Below, one piece after another: positions 17,683 to 26,353 of a stretch of 64,000 nucleotides of DNA. How positions within the stretch are numbered: the first letter of the stretch is position 1; each line of letters opens with the position of its first letter. Origin of the DNA: Pseudomonadota bacterium (lineage in GTDB: Bacteria; Myxococcota_A; Polyangia; Polyangiales; Polyangiaceae). A program made the position numbers and the translations under genes. The stretch lies in assembly GCA_023423895.1 (NCBI GenBank), contig JAFAER010000053.1:36998-100997 (forward strand), given 5' to 3'. Below the pieces are notes generated by a model. It worked only from the letters and a program-made list of their open reading frames with translations. It did not search any database and had not been told where the DNA came from.

Positions 17683-17821
17683 ACCGGGCCCGACAGCGGT
17701 GGCTGGCGATGGTCATGGGTGACGTCGCGGCCAAGGGTATCAAGCACTCCGCGCTCATGAGCTGGCAGCGGCCGCTCCTGTCGCCGCGATGAATGAAGAT
17801 GTTCCCATGGGTCTTCGCCTG
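17683..17821 (-). pseudogene. possible remnant of a YafK-type L,D-transpeptidase
   Basis: The intergenic stretch 17620-18083 has no intact gene. One minus-strand frame reads THGNIFIHRGDRSGRCQLMS and continues with LIPLAAT, resembling the GxIFIHGxxxSxGCLAM catalytic block of YafK-like L,D-transpeptidases. The second part of the motif is damaged, and neither flank continues the family. I see no start codon or signal peptide. This is a weak call resting on one motif. Confidence 0.3.
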
Positions 17822-18083
17822 TTGACTCAGCGAACGTCGATAGCGATGCCGACGGCGTCGTGCTGCGGTTGGTTCGTCAACGACCTGGTTCCAGACGCCT
17901 GCGAGTGAGCTATCCGAGCGGGGCGACGCCTCGCGAGCATCGGCGCCTACATCGGCCAAAGATCGACCTGATGTCTGGCATCTGCCGATAGCACGCGGTG
18001 CGATTTCAGAAAAAAACATCTTTGGCAGGGCGACCGGAAAGGGCGATCCTGAATCGCACTATCTCCATTCGGAAGGGGGGAAC

Positions 18084-19733
18084 ATGCGATCGATCGCTCT
18101 GCGTAATGCGACCACCAGCCTTGTCCTAGGATCTGCCCTGGTCGTTGGGCTTCTCGTCGCCTGCAGCGACGACGACGAAGGAAAGGTGTCGACGCCCACG
18201 ACGACGCCTGAAGCGGGGACGGATGCTCCCGCACTCAATCGATGTGTCGATGCCGGAGCAGCGCCCACCGGTGACTGCACGAACACGAAATGCAGCGCGA
18301 CGCTCGGCGAGCCCGCGATTTGCCGCAACAACGCGTGCGTGAAGCTCAAGTCGGAGCATTGCCCGATCGTGATCGGCAAGGTCGACGACGATCGAACGAT
18401 CATCATCGGCTCGATCGCGCCGATCAATGGCGCGAGCGCCAGTGAAGGTGTGTCGGTCCGGAACAGCATCGATCTCGCGCTGCGCGAGATCAACACGCGC
18501 GGGATCCCCACCGAGGACGTCTGCGAGGCGCCGCGCCCGATGGCTCTCGTCGGATGTGACGAGAACGAGGAAGTCGACATCAAGGGCGGCGCCAACCACC
18601 TCGTGAACGAACTCGGCGTGCAGGCGATCATCGGCGCCAACTTCAGCGGTGACACCATCCACGCGACCACGGTCACTCTCCCGGGCAAGGTTCTTCTCAT
18701 CTCCCCGAGCGCGACGGCAGCCCGCATCACGACGCTCGAAGGCGCGACGCAGGAGGGGACGCGCCTCATGTGGCGAACGTCTCCTTCAGACGTGATCCAG
18801 AGCGAGGCGATGCGGAGTGTCTACGTCGAGCTCGAGGCCGCGGTGAAGGCTGCGCCGGGGGGCCCGACGAACGCGAAGGTCGCGATCATCAGCAAGAGCG
18901 ACGCTTACGGGCTCGGAATCGATCAGGCGCTGCGCAACGGCCTCTCCGTCAACGGCAAGCCGCATGGCGATGCGTCGAACAACGGCCTCGTCGAGTTCAG
19001 GTGTTACAATCCGCCCGCCACGGCGGCGACGGGAACTGCCGAGTGCCCCGTGGCGAACACGATGGCGTCCGCGGTAACTGCGCTGCAGACGCTCAAGCCC
19101 GAGTCGATCATCCTGACGGGGACGGCCGAAGCGGTATTGGACATCCTCATCCCGTACGAGGCGTCGAATCCGACGCCGAAGCCGCGCTGGCTCCTTCCCG
19201 ACGGCATCCGTACCGCGGAGCTCACGAACTACGCAAAAGACAAGCCGGATTTCATCGCGCGCGTCCGCGGGACGGTGCCGGGCGTCGTCACGCCGCTCGC
19301 GCAGGCGTTCTTCAACATTCGCTACACGGCGGCGTTTCCGGAGAACCCGACACTCGTCTTCGGGATGGCTGGCGCATACGACGCGACGTACATGATCGCG
19401 TACGGCATCGCAGCGAACGGCTCGAAGCCAATCACGGGCATCGAGATCGCGAAGAACCTCGCGAAGCTCGCCGGCGGGACCGAGAAAATCGACGTCGGTC
19501 CGGCGCGTCTGAGCGCAGGATTCGCTGCACTCACGAGCGGAGGTGCGGTCGACCTCAACGGCACGTCCGGTCCGCTCGACTTCGATCCGGCGACCGGCGA
19601 GGCGCGCTCGGACATCGCAGTCTGGTGTCTTCGAGTCGATCCCAACACCTCGAACATCGTGTATGGCGATGCGACGGGGCAGAGCTACAACGCGACCGAG
19701 AACAAGCTGAACGGGACGTTCAACTGCCAGTGA
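18084..19733 (+). CDS. type-1 periplasmic binding lipoprotein (branched-chain amino acid/ANF receptor fold)
   Basis: The start at 18084 follows the Shine-Dalgarno GGAAGGGGGG. The 549-aa product has lipobox GLLVAC and a short Cys-containing spacer (CTNTKCSATLGEPAICRNNAC). A Peripla_BP_6 domain then runs from about residue 105, with IIIGSIAPINGASASEG, IDLALREIN, AIIGANFSGDT, VLLISPSATAARIT and a MWRTSPSD hinge region. Solute-binding proteins of this fold deliver amino acids or similar molecules to ABC transporters, or act as sensors. No permease or ATPase genes are nearby. The extra N-terminal Cys module is unusual for the family and resembles linkers of nearby lipoproteins. Confidence 0.85.
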   Translation: MRSIALRNATTSLVLGSALVVGLLVACSDDDEGKVSTPTTTPEAGTDAPALNRCVDAGAAPTGDCTNTKCSATLGEPAICRNNACVKLKSEHCPIVIGKVDDDRTIIIGSIAPINGASASEGVSVRNSIDLALREINTRGIPTEDVCEAPRPMALVGCDENEEVDIKGGANHLVNELGVQAIIGANFSGDTIHATTVTLPGKVLLISPSATAARITTLEGATQEGTRLMWRTSPSDVIQSEAMRSVYVELEAAVKAAPGGPTNAKVAIISKSDAYGLGIDQALRNGLSVNGKPHGDASNNGLVEFRCYNPPATAATGTAECPVANTMASAVTALQTLKPESIILTGTAEAVLDILIPYEASNPTPKPRWLLPDGIRTAELTNYAKDKPDFIARVRGTVPGVVTPLAQAFFNIRYTAAFPENPTLVFGMAGAYDATYMIAYGIAANGSKPITGIEIAKNLAKLAGGTEKIDVGPARLSAGFAALTSGGAVDLNGTSGPLDFDPATGEARSDIAVWCLRVDPNTSNIVYGDATGQSYNATENKLNGTFNCQ

Positions 19734-19902
19734 CGATCACGGCCCGTGACCCCGCTGGCGGCCGGAGATTTCTCTCGCCGCTTCGTCCACCTGCGATGCC
19801 CTGGCCCGGTGCTCGAACAACGCGCTGACGCGCTTTCGGCTTCTTCTGGCGTACGCACAGAAGATGCCCCTCTCCCGTCGAGCTCGGGCTTGGACGCGTG
19901 CC

Positions 19903-19935
19903 CTCACGCGCAGGCCGGCTGGTCCTGCGCGTGAG
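19903..19935. terminator. perfect 11-bp inverted repeat in the gap before locus B
   Basis: CTCACGCGCAG at 19903-19913 and its exact complement at 19925-19935 flank an 11-base loop. It lies 170 bp after the periplasmic-binding gene and 180 bp before locus B. It could terminate the upstream transcript or be an operator; there is no U-run. The remainder of 19734-20116 shows no credible gene, only a second small CCGAG/CTCGG stem at 19956-19969. Confidence 0.45.
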
Positions 19936-20116
19936 CGTAGCGAAGGGGGCGAGAGCCGAGTAGCCTCGGTGAGTCGTGGCACGATCGCTTCTTCAGCGCT
20001 TCGCGACGGCCAGACGGGTAGAGCGGAGCTTCCCTCGTTCTGTCGGCCTGCGCAGCCGTTCTGCGCTCCGGTCGAACAATCCCTGCCGTTAGCTCGAGCA
20101 GCGATCGGGTAGCTCC

Positions 20117-21208
20117 TTGATCCATCGCCACACCCGGGCCGCATGCCTCGCCGGAGTGAGCATTGCGCTCTTCGCGGTCGACGTGCGCGCGAGCGAGACG
20201 GGCAGCGAGGCGTCATCGGAGACCGCGCTCCGCCTCGCCTACGAGGCCCCGTCGGAATGTGTGGATGCTGTCGGCGTAAGGACGCGTGTGCTCTCGCTGG
20301 TGCGAACACCGCCGGCGACGTGGAAGAGCCCGGTCGAGGTTCGGATCCGTATCGAGCGCCACGACCATCTGTACGTCGGTCGCCTCGGCGTCGTGCAGCT
20401 CGATCCGCTCGATCATCCAGCCGCCGAACGGGAGCTTCGGGCCACGAGCTGCCGATCCGTCGTCGACGCGCTCACCGTCTCCGCGGCAATTGCCGTCGAC
20501 GACGCCCTCGCCGAGGCGGAAAAGGCCGCCATCACGAGCTCGCCCTCACCGCCCGCCGAGGAGCCGGGCGCGGCTCCCGCCCTCGAGCCCTCGACTCCGG
20601 CGCCAGCTCACGCGAGAGCGCAGGCCAACGGCTCCGCGCGTCGGCCTCCGGTAAGCCCGAGCAACGGATGGCGTATCGGGCCAATCGAGCTTCGCGTGGG
20701 AGACGGCATCGCGCTCCGGCGAGGGATCGTCCCGGAACCGGTCTGGATGCAGTCCGCTTGGTTTTCGGCGGCTCGTCGGAACAGTTGGTATCCGATGCTC
20801 CGCGTCGAGCTGGCTTACGGCGCGAGCGGGATCGCCCGGACGGGCGTCGGCGCCTACCGTGCGCGACTCCTCGAAGGCGGACTCGCCGCGTGCAGCCCTC
20901 TGCGCGACGGGGTCCTGTCGATCTTCACCGTCTGCGCCGGTGTGAGCGGCGGCACGCTGATGACCTCATCCTTCGAGGTCGTCCGGTCTGCGGATCGTGT
21001 ACGGCCCTGGTTCGCGGCGTTCGGGGCACCGCGCGTCGCGATACCTCTGCTGGAAGGGATCGCCTTCGTCGTCGAGGGGCGCATCGCCGTCCCGTTCATG
21101 CGCGAACGGCTGAGGTTCCATCCTGGGGTCACGGTGTACGAGGGACCGCTCGCCGTCGCCCAGGTGGGCGTGGGACTCGAGGTGAGGCTCCCGCCGTTGC
21201 GACCGTAA
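20117..21208 (+). CDS. secreted, probably outer-membrane barrel-like protein, locus B
   Basis: A TTG at 20117 is the only start that keeps a full signal peptide (LAGVSIALFAVDVRASE); no good Shine-Dalgarno is seen. The 363-aa product has the same plan as the genes at 7737 and 58346. The N-terminal domain opens with LRLAYEAPSEC and closes with RELRATSCRSV. A Pro/Ala linker follows, then about 190 residues of glycine-rich alternating strands ending in QVGVGLEVRLPPLRP. The terminal strand pattern fits an outer-membrane barrel. It stands 48 bp before the sigma gene on the same strand. Confidence 0.75.
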   Translation: MIHRHTRAACLAGVSIALFAVDVRASETGSEASSETALRLAYEAPSECVDAVGVRTRVLSLVRTPPATWKSPVEVRIRIERHDHLYVGRLGVVQLDPLDHPAAERELRATSCRSVVDALTVSAAIAVDDALAEAEKAAITSSPSPPAEEPGAAPALEPSTPAPAHARAQANGSARRPPVSPSNGWRIGPIELRVGDGIALRRGIVPEPVWMQSAWFSAARRNSWYPMLRVELAYGASGIARTGVGAYRARLLEGGLAACSPLRDGVLSIFTVCAGVSGGTLMTSSFEVVRSADRVRPWFAAFGAPRVAIPLLEGIAFVVEGRIAVPFMRERLRFHPGVTVYEGPLAVAQVGVGLEVRLPPLRP

Positions 21209-21256
21209 GGCCGTTGCGACCGTAAGATCGAGCGATCCATCCGACGAGGTTCCGAC

Positions 21257-21943
21257 ATGTTCCTTCCACCACGGACGGAACCTCGGATGCGTGCAGAAGC
21301 GAAACATGATTTCTCCGCGCGAGGTCTGCCCCCAGAATCCGTCTGGCGGCGCGGTGACCGGCTCGAGCCGGAAGCGCCGGTTCAACCCGCAATGACTGAG
21401 CTCGGCGCCGCTGATCTTCATCGGCTCTCCACTGTTTTTCGCCGCGAGGCGCGATGGGTCTTCGCGCTGCTGCGCCGTTTCGGTTTGGAGCGTGGCGACG
21501 CCGAGGACGTGACCCAGGAAGTGTTCCTCGTCTTCCGAGCGCGAATCGAAGACGTCGTGCCCGGAGAGGAGCGCAGGTTTCTCTTCCGAACGGCGGCCTA
21601 CCTCGCGGCCAACGCGCGACGTGCCGCGCGGCGCCGGGAGGTCGTCCTGCCACACGCTGCACATGAGCTGAGCACGCCGCACAACGCCGAGCGTGAGCTT
21701 GCCGAACGTGACGAGCTCGAGCTCTTGCAGAAGATCCTCGACGCGCTGTCGGAGGACCTGCGGATGACGTTCGTTCTCTACGAGATCGAAGAAATGACGT
21801 TGCCCGAGATCGCCGACGTCCTCGCCATCCCGCTCGGAACGGTGAAGTCCCGCCTTCTTCGTGCACGGCGCGCGTTCGAGCGCGAAGCACGACGACACGG
21901 CATCAAACAAGATTCGGCCGGTGGCGCCGCGAAAGGTACGTGA
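21257..21943 (+). CDS. ECF RNA polymerase sigma factor, locus B
   Basis: The 228-aa product has region 2 motifs FRREARWVFALLRRFGLE and DAEDVTQEVFLVFRARIED, and region 4 motif MTLPEIADVLAIPLGTVKSR. This is the minimal two-domain plan of ECF sigma factors. The N-terminal 45 residues are unusually long and poorly structured, so translation may start later, for example at the internal Met of PAMTELGAADL. The stop overlaps the membrane-partner start by four bases. It is most like the factors at 7037 and 59445. It probably drives transcription of locus B, which runs from the same strand directly downstream. Confidence 0.9.
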   Translation: MFLPPRTEPRMRAEAKHDFSARGLPPESVWRRGDRLEPEAPVQPAMTELGAADLHRLSTVFRREARWVFALLRRFGLERGDAEDVTQEVFLVFRARIEDVVPGEERRFLFRTAAYLAANARRAARRREVVLPHAAHELSTPHNAERELAERDELELLQKILDALSEDLRMTFVLYEIEEMTLPEIADVLAIPLGTVKSRLLRARRAFEREARRHGIKQDSAGGAAKGT

Positions 21944-22743
21944 TGACACTTCGTCGACTGACCGACGACCCCACGAAGCCCCGTCTCGGCGCCATGCTGC
22001 GCAGGGCGCGCGAGGAGTCGCTCTCGGAGGATGCCGAGCATCGCATCGCGGCGGTCGTCCTCGCGCCCACGGCCGTGGTCCCGCCTGCCGCGTCATCCTC
22101 CCCGCGAGGTCTTCCCATCAAGGGAGCGCTCGGCCTCGCCGCCTTGGCTGCCGTCGCGGCGTTTGCTGCGTCGATCGTGGCGAGCGACGGGGATCGACCG
22201 GTGAGATCGCAGACGGATGCGGTGAGCTCCCGAGACGGCGAGGGGGCGCGCCCTTCTGCGGAGCCAGTGCAGACTCATCAAGAGGGGCTGTCCGTCCACG
22301 CTCTCCCTGCCGTGACGCCAACGACGAGAGAGCTGCACGAGGCACCTCCGGTCGCGAGCGTGAAGCCGGAGAGCACGCAGACGCCGTCGAGCCATGCACC
22401 TCGCACCACGGCAGCGGCAGCAGCGCCCGTCGACAGCCTCGGTGAGGAGGCTGCGCGTCTGCGCTCGGTGCGTGAAGACCTCTCCGCTGGCCGGACGCAG
22501 CAAGCAATCCGCAAGCTCGATCAGTACGACGACCGATTCGGCAGCCACGGCGCCATGCGTGAGGAAGCTGCCGTGATGCGCGTGGAAGCGCTGCTTCAGG
22601 CGGGGCGCACGATCGAAGCCAATACGCTCGGCTCGCGACTTCTCGTCGAGCGCCCCAACGGTGCCTTCGCACGCAAGCTCCGATCGCTTCTCGCATCACC
22701 TGGCGCTCCGTCCTCGGAGAGCGGACGCGGTTCGCAGCGCTGA
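21940..22743 (+). CDS. membrane-anchored sigma-factor partner (putative anti-sigma factor), locus B
   Basis: The 267-aa product has a cytoplasmic N terminus of about 65 residues and one membrane helix (GALGLAALAAVAAFAASIV). A Ser/Thr/Pro-rich spacer and a C-terminal helical pair follow. The C-terminal part (LRSVREDLSAGRTQQAIRKL, then MRVEALLQAGRTIEANTLG and FARKLRSLLA) aligns by eye with the proteins at 6225 and 60008. No anti-sigma zinc motif is present. It overlaps the sigma stop by four bases and lies 54 bp before the first lipoprotein. Confidence 0.73.
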   Translation: MMTLRRLTDDPTKPRLGAMLRRAREESLSEDAEHRIAAVVLAPTAVVPPAASSSPRGLPIKGALGLAALAAVAAFAASIVASDGDRPVRSQTDAVSSRDGEGARPSAEPVQTHQEGLSVHALPAVTPTTRELHEAPPVASVKPESTQTPSSHAPRTTAAAAAPVDSLGEEAARLRSVREDLSAGRTQQAIRKLDQYDDRFGSHGAMREEAAVMRVEALLQAGRTIEANTLGSRLLVERPNGAFARKLRSLLASPGAPSSESGRGSQR

Positions 22744-22797
22744 TCGTGTCATCAGAGCGATCCAAACGTCCGAGCTCGAACATTGTTCGGTAAGAAG

Positions 22798-23943
22798 ATG
22801 AGCCGCCTACGACGCACGCTCGGCAAGCTGCTGGCCCTCTCGACGCTCACGGTCGTCCTCCCTCACTGCACGCGCGACGTCATCCTCGACGCACCGCCGC
22901 TACAGTCGGGCCCTGATGCGGGGACCGGCGTCTTCGCCCCGCCGGAGGACGCGGGCCCGTCCTCCTCCTCTGATGCAGGAAGCCTCGGCGTACCCATGTG
23001 CGCGAGCAGCACGTGCGCGGCTCCGTATGCGACCTGCTCGACATCGAGATACCTCTGCGACATCGACCTGGACACCGACTCCAACAACTGCGGATCGTGT
23101 GGAAACAAGTGCCCGAACGACCAGTGGCGCCTGACCAACCTGCACGCCAGTTGGATCTGCGCCGGCGGCGGCTGCACGATGGTGTGCAATCCGAGTCGCC
23201 TCTACGCCGATTGCAACGGCATGATCGAGGACGGCTGCGAGACGACGATTGGGAACAAGGAGAACTGCGCCGGCTGCGGCGACAAGTGCGCGGACGATCA
23301 GACGTGTCTCAACGGGAAATGTGTCGGTTGCGCGGCGAACGAAGTGCTGTGTGGCACGGAGTGCGCGGACCTGACGGCCCACGATAGCCACTGCGGCGCG
23401 TGTAACAACGCTTGCCCGGCATTCCCGGCAGGCTTCCCCTCCGCAGGCGCGAATGCGTATTGGGGCTGCAAGGAGGCGGAGTGCAACAATCACAAGTGTC
23501 GTAGTCCGTGGGCCGACTGCAACAACAACACCGCCGACGGTTGTGAAATCAACCTGGAAAGGGACCGTCTGAATTGTGGTCAGTGCGGGAAGGCGTGCGC
23601 TCCTGGAGAGCGGTGCGCGCTTGGCATCTGTCAGTGCGATCCGGGCCCGAGCGGGTGCGATTGCATCGAAGACTTCGAAGCCGACTTGATGAACTGCGGG
23701 GCGTGCGGGAACCGATGTCTGGACCGGGCCAATGCCCCCGCGACATGCAAGTTCGGGCGGTGTGGAAATACCTGTGACGCTGGCTTCGGCGACTGCAACA
23801 CGGACATGATGGACGGCTGCGAGATCGACCTCAAGAAGGACCCGCAGAACTGTGGAGCGTGCGGAGAAAGGTGCGCGACGGGACAAGCGTGCATCGACGG
23901 TAAGTGCGCAGTCGAGCCGTGCCCGGACGGAGTGATTCAATGA
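22798..23943 (+). CDS. Cys-rich NCGxCG-repeat lipoprotein, locus B
   Basis: The ATG at 22798 gives a 381-aa product; a TTG at 22783 is in frame but unlikely. The signal peptide ends VVLPHC, and the mature start TRDVILDAPPL matches the locus A paralogue. Repeats read NCGSCGNKC, NCAGCGDKC, HCGACNNAC, NCGQCGKAC, NCGACGNRC and NCGACGERC, with DGCE units between them. The last quarter (FGDCNTDMMDGCEIDLKKD) is nearly the same as in the other two loci. It is expected to be a rigid disulfide-rich rod or adhesin anchored by lipid. It overlaps the next gene by four bases. Confidence 0.87.
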   Translation: MSRLRRTLGKLLALSTLTVVLPHCTRDVILDAPPLQSGPDAGTGVFAPPEDAGPSSSSDAGSLGVPMCASSTCAAPYATCSTSRYLCDIDLDTDSNNCGSCGNKCPNDQWRLTNLHASWICAGGGCTMVCNPSRLYADCNGMIEDGCETTIGNKENCAGCGDKCADDQTCLNGKCVGCAANEVLCGTECADLTAHDSHCGACNNACPAFPAGFPSAGANAYWGCKEAECNNHKCRSPWADCNNNTADGCEINLERDRLNCGQCGKACAPGERCALGICQCDPGPSGCDCIEDFEADLMNCGACGNRCLDRANAPATCKFGRCGNTCDAGFGDCNTDMMDGCEIDLKKDPQNCGACGERCATGQACIDGKCAVEPCPDGVIQ

Positions 23944-25130
23944 CGCGGCAAGGCTCGAGCATGAAGCTCGCGATGCTGGTCGTACTCACGCTCGGCGTGC
24001 GCGGGGCGGCGGGATGCGCCGCTTCGTCCGAGGATGGCGACCTGGTCCCGAGCAGCGACCCCGACGGTGGTCGTACCGAGACCATCCCCGGCATCGCGAC
24101 CGACGCGAGCGTGGAGGCCTCGATCGAAGACGGATCGGCGACGATCTCGGACGAGTGCAGCTTCGACGGCTGGTGCGTCGTCCCCCTCGAGCTCCGCGGA
24201 GTCGCCGTCTACGCCGTCTGGGGCAGTGGTGCGAACGATGTCTGGGCCGTCGGATCATGGGGCACCGTGCTCCACTACGACGGAAAAGAATGGGCGACGT
24301 CCCGCGTCCTCGCGGACGCAGGTCAGCCGAAGACGCTCATCTCGGTCTGGGGGAGCGGCCCGAACGACGTGTGGATCGCGAGCGTCGACGACGTTCGGCA
24401 CTGTGACGGCTGGAAGGAAGGTGGTCCAGACTGGTCGGCGGCTCAGGTCGTCACGAAGGTCGACGTCTTGCCATCCCAGCTCCTCGGCCTCTGGGGAACG
24501 GGCCCGAACGATGTCTGGTTGCTCCACGGCTCGAACCCCACGTCGAGCGCGCAAGTCACGAAGATCTTGCACTCGGAGGGATGGGTCGATGGCTCACCGT
24601 CGCTCAAGCCGGCGTTCGACTACTTGACGAATGGGCTTACGTCCAACGTTCGCGGGATCTGGGCAAGCGGCCCAAGCGACGTCTGGGTCGTCGGAGACAG
24701 AGGCCGCATCTTCCGCTCGAGCGGTTTCTGGGGCGGGATGGCTTCCTGGAAACAGGTCAACAGCAACACGCTCTCTCACTTGCGTGCCGTCTGGGGATCG
24801 GCACCGGACGACATCTGGGCCGTCGGCGACACCGGAACGATCCGGCACTACACGTACAACGAGGGCGGGGAGCTCGTCTGGAGCTACGTGGCGTCGCCAA
24901 CGGGGAGCAAGCTCGGCTCGCTCTGGGGCTCGAGTGGCACCGATGTTTGGGCTGTCGGAGAAGGCGGCACGATCGTGCACGGTGACGGCACGGCCTGGAC
25001 GACATCGAGTATTCCGAGGGCCGCGACGGACATCCCGCTTCACGGCGTCTGGGGTAGCGGTCCGAACGACGTGTGGGTCGTCGGAGAGCGCCTGATTCTT
25101 CATCGCGGACCAGCCGGAGAGACGAAGTGA
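23940..25130 (+). CDS. seven-bladed tryptophan-rich propeller lipoprotein W1, locus B
   Basis: The start at 23940 overlaps the previous stop by four bases; an internal ATG at 23961 (MKLAMLVVLTL) would give a tighter signal peptide. The 396-aa product has lipobox RGAAGC. Its repeats begin VYAVWGSGANDVWAVG, LISVWGSGPNDVWIAS, LLGLWGTGPNDVWLL, VRGIWASGPSDVWVVG, LRAVWGSAPDDIWAVG, LGSLWGSSGTDVWAVG and LHGVWGSGPNDVWVVG, which is seven. The pre-propeller motif CSFDGWCVVPL resembles the entry motif of the W2 proteins. The blade cores are closer to consensus than in locus C. Confidence 0.88.
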   Translation: MTRQGSSMKLAMLVVLTLGVRGAAGCAASSEDGDLVPSSDPDGGRTETIPGIATDASVEASIEDGSATISDECSFDGWCVVPLELRGVAVYAVWGSGANDVWAVGSWGTVLHYDGKEWATSRVLADAGQPKTLISVWGSGPNDVWIASVDDVRHCDGWKEGGPDWSAAQVVTKVDVLPSQLLGLWGTGPNDVWLLHGSNPTSSAQVTKILHSEGWVDGSPSLKPAFDYLTNGLTSNVRGIWASGPSDVWVVGDRGRIFRSSGFWGGMASWKQVNSNTLSHLRAVWGSAPDDIWAVGDTGTIRHYTYNEGGELVWSYVASPTGSKLGSLWGSSGTDVWAVGEGGTIVHGDGTAWTTSSIPRAATDIPLHGVWGSGPNDVWVVGERLILHRGPAGETK

Positions 25131-26353
25131 TGCGCTTCCGTCGCCATGGACTGAGAGTGACGGCCGCCGTCTCCGTCCTCGCAGGCTTCGCCGCCTGCGC
25201 GGACGCCGAGGGGGATGCGGCCGGGCCCGAGCTCGATTTCGATGCAGGGATGGAAGACTCCCCCATCCCCACGCCCACCGACGATGCAGAAGCCGGCCCC
25301 TCGGACGACGACGCGGGTGCGCGCTCGGACAGCTCGGCGGAGGTCGACGGAGGGCTCCCCGCGTGCACGGTCGATTGGTGTGATACGGCACTGCCGATTC
25401 CCGACGGCGGCTCGCTTCGACTCATGGATGTCTGGGTCGGGTCGAGCACGAACGTGTGGACCGTCAGCGCCGAGGGCAACGTTCTTCACTGGGACGGCAA
25501 GACGTGGTCGGTCGTTTGGAGCACCGACAAGGCGCTCTACGCCGTGTGGGGCGATCAGGACGGCACGATCTGGGTGGTCGGCGCAGCGGGAACGATTCTC
25601 CGCGGCCCGAACGGCGCGAACTTCACGGCCGTCCCGAACGGCGGCGTCACGCTCGATCTCGTCGGGATCTGCGAGGGCCCACTGGACGCCGAGCACCCAC
25701 GCAGTCTCGCCATCGTGGGCGCTGGAAACCGCGTCCTCCAATGGGACGGTACGACAGCCGAAAACGGCGATCCCGTTTGGGACGTGTCGAGCTTCGCCCC
25801 GACCTCGGGTCGAGAGCCGATGTTTCACGCGATCACGTGTGTCGGGCACGACGTCTGGGTGTCCGGCATGTGGAATGAGATCGGCGACACCGGTGGGCGC
25901 ATCTTCGTTCGATACGACGGCGAGTCGTCGTGGACGCGCATCCGGCCGATGCCGACCAATATCGCCGCGACCGAGACGTACTGGGCCATCTGGGCTTCCG
26001 GCCCCGAACACGTTTGGGTTCGCGGGAGTCACAACATCACCTACGCGACGCCGAACACGGATGGCGGTGCGCCTCTCTGGCGGTCCGAGAGCTCCGCCAC
26101 GGGAAGCACGACGACGACCGATCGACGCCGCGCGGCCGCTTGGGGCTCGAATCCCAGCGACGTCTGGATCGCCTCGAATAGTGGGCGGATCCATCACTGG
26201 GATGGCTCCAAGCTCTCGATCACCGCTACCGCGAAGAACTGGGACGTTCTCTCTAGCAATCTGCACGGCGTGCACGGAAGCGGACCGAACGAGGTTTGGG
26301 TCGTTGGTGACAACGTGGCCCTCCGACGTAATCAGGACGCAGGTACGAATTGA
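25130..26353 (+). CDS. seven-bladed tryptophan-rich propeller lipoprotein W2, locus B
   Basis: The ATG at 25130 shares one base with the previous stop (TGATG). The 407-aa product has signal and lipobox AGFAAC and an acidic DDA-rich linker, and enters the propeller through CTVDWCDTALPIPDGG. About seven blades follow, with LMDVWVGSSTNVWTV, LYAVWGDQDGTIWVVG, YWAIWASGPEHVWVRG, AAAWGSNPSDVWIAS and a terminal VHGSGPNEVWVVGDNVALRR. The closing phrase VGDNVALRR corresponds to VGEDVALHRR of the locus A W2 protein, so the order W1-W2 is conserved between loci. Confidence 0.86.
   Translation: MRFRRHGLRVTAAVSVLAGFAACADAEGDAAGPELDFDAGMEDSPIPTPTDDAEAGPSDDDAGARSDSSAEVDGGLPACTVDWCDTALPIPDGGSLRLMDVWVGSSTNVWTVSAEGNVLHWDGKTWSVVWSTDKALYAVWGDQDGTIWVVGAAGTILRGPNGANFTAVPNGGVTLDLVGICEGPLDAEHPRSLAIVGAGNRVLQWDGTTAENGDPVWDVSSFAPTSGREPMFHAITCVGHDVWVSGMWNEIGDTGGRIFVRYDGESSWTRIRPMPTNIAATETYWAIWASGPEHVWVRGSHNITYATPNTDGGAPLWRSESSATGSTTTTDRRRAAAWGSNPSDVWIASNSGRIHHWDGSKLSITATAKNWDVLSSNLHGVHGSGPNEVWVVGDNVALRRNQDAGTN

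Noticed and set aside
19737..20309. A 190-codon minus-strand frame between the binding protein and locus B
   Set aside because: It is Arg-rich, spans the hairpin and overlaps the signal peptide of the locus B gene; no start site or domain is visible.
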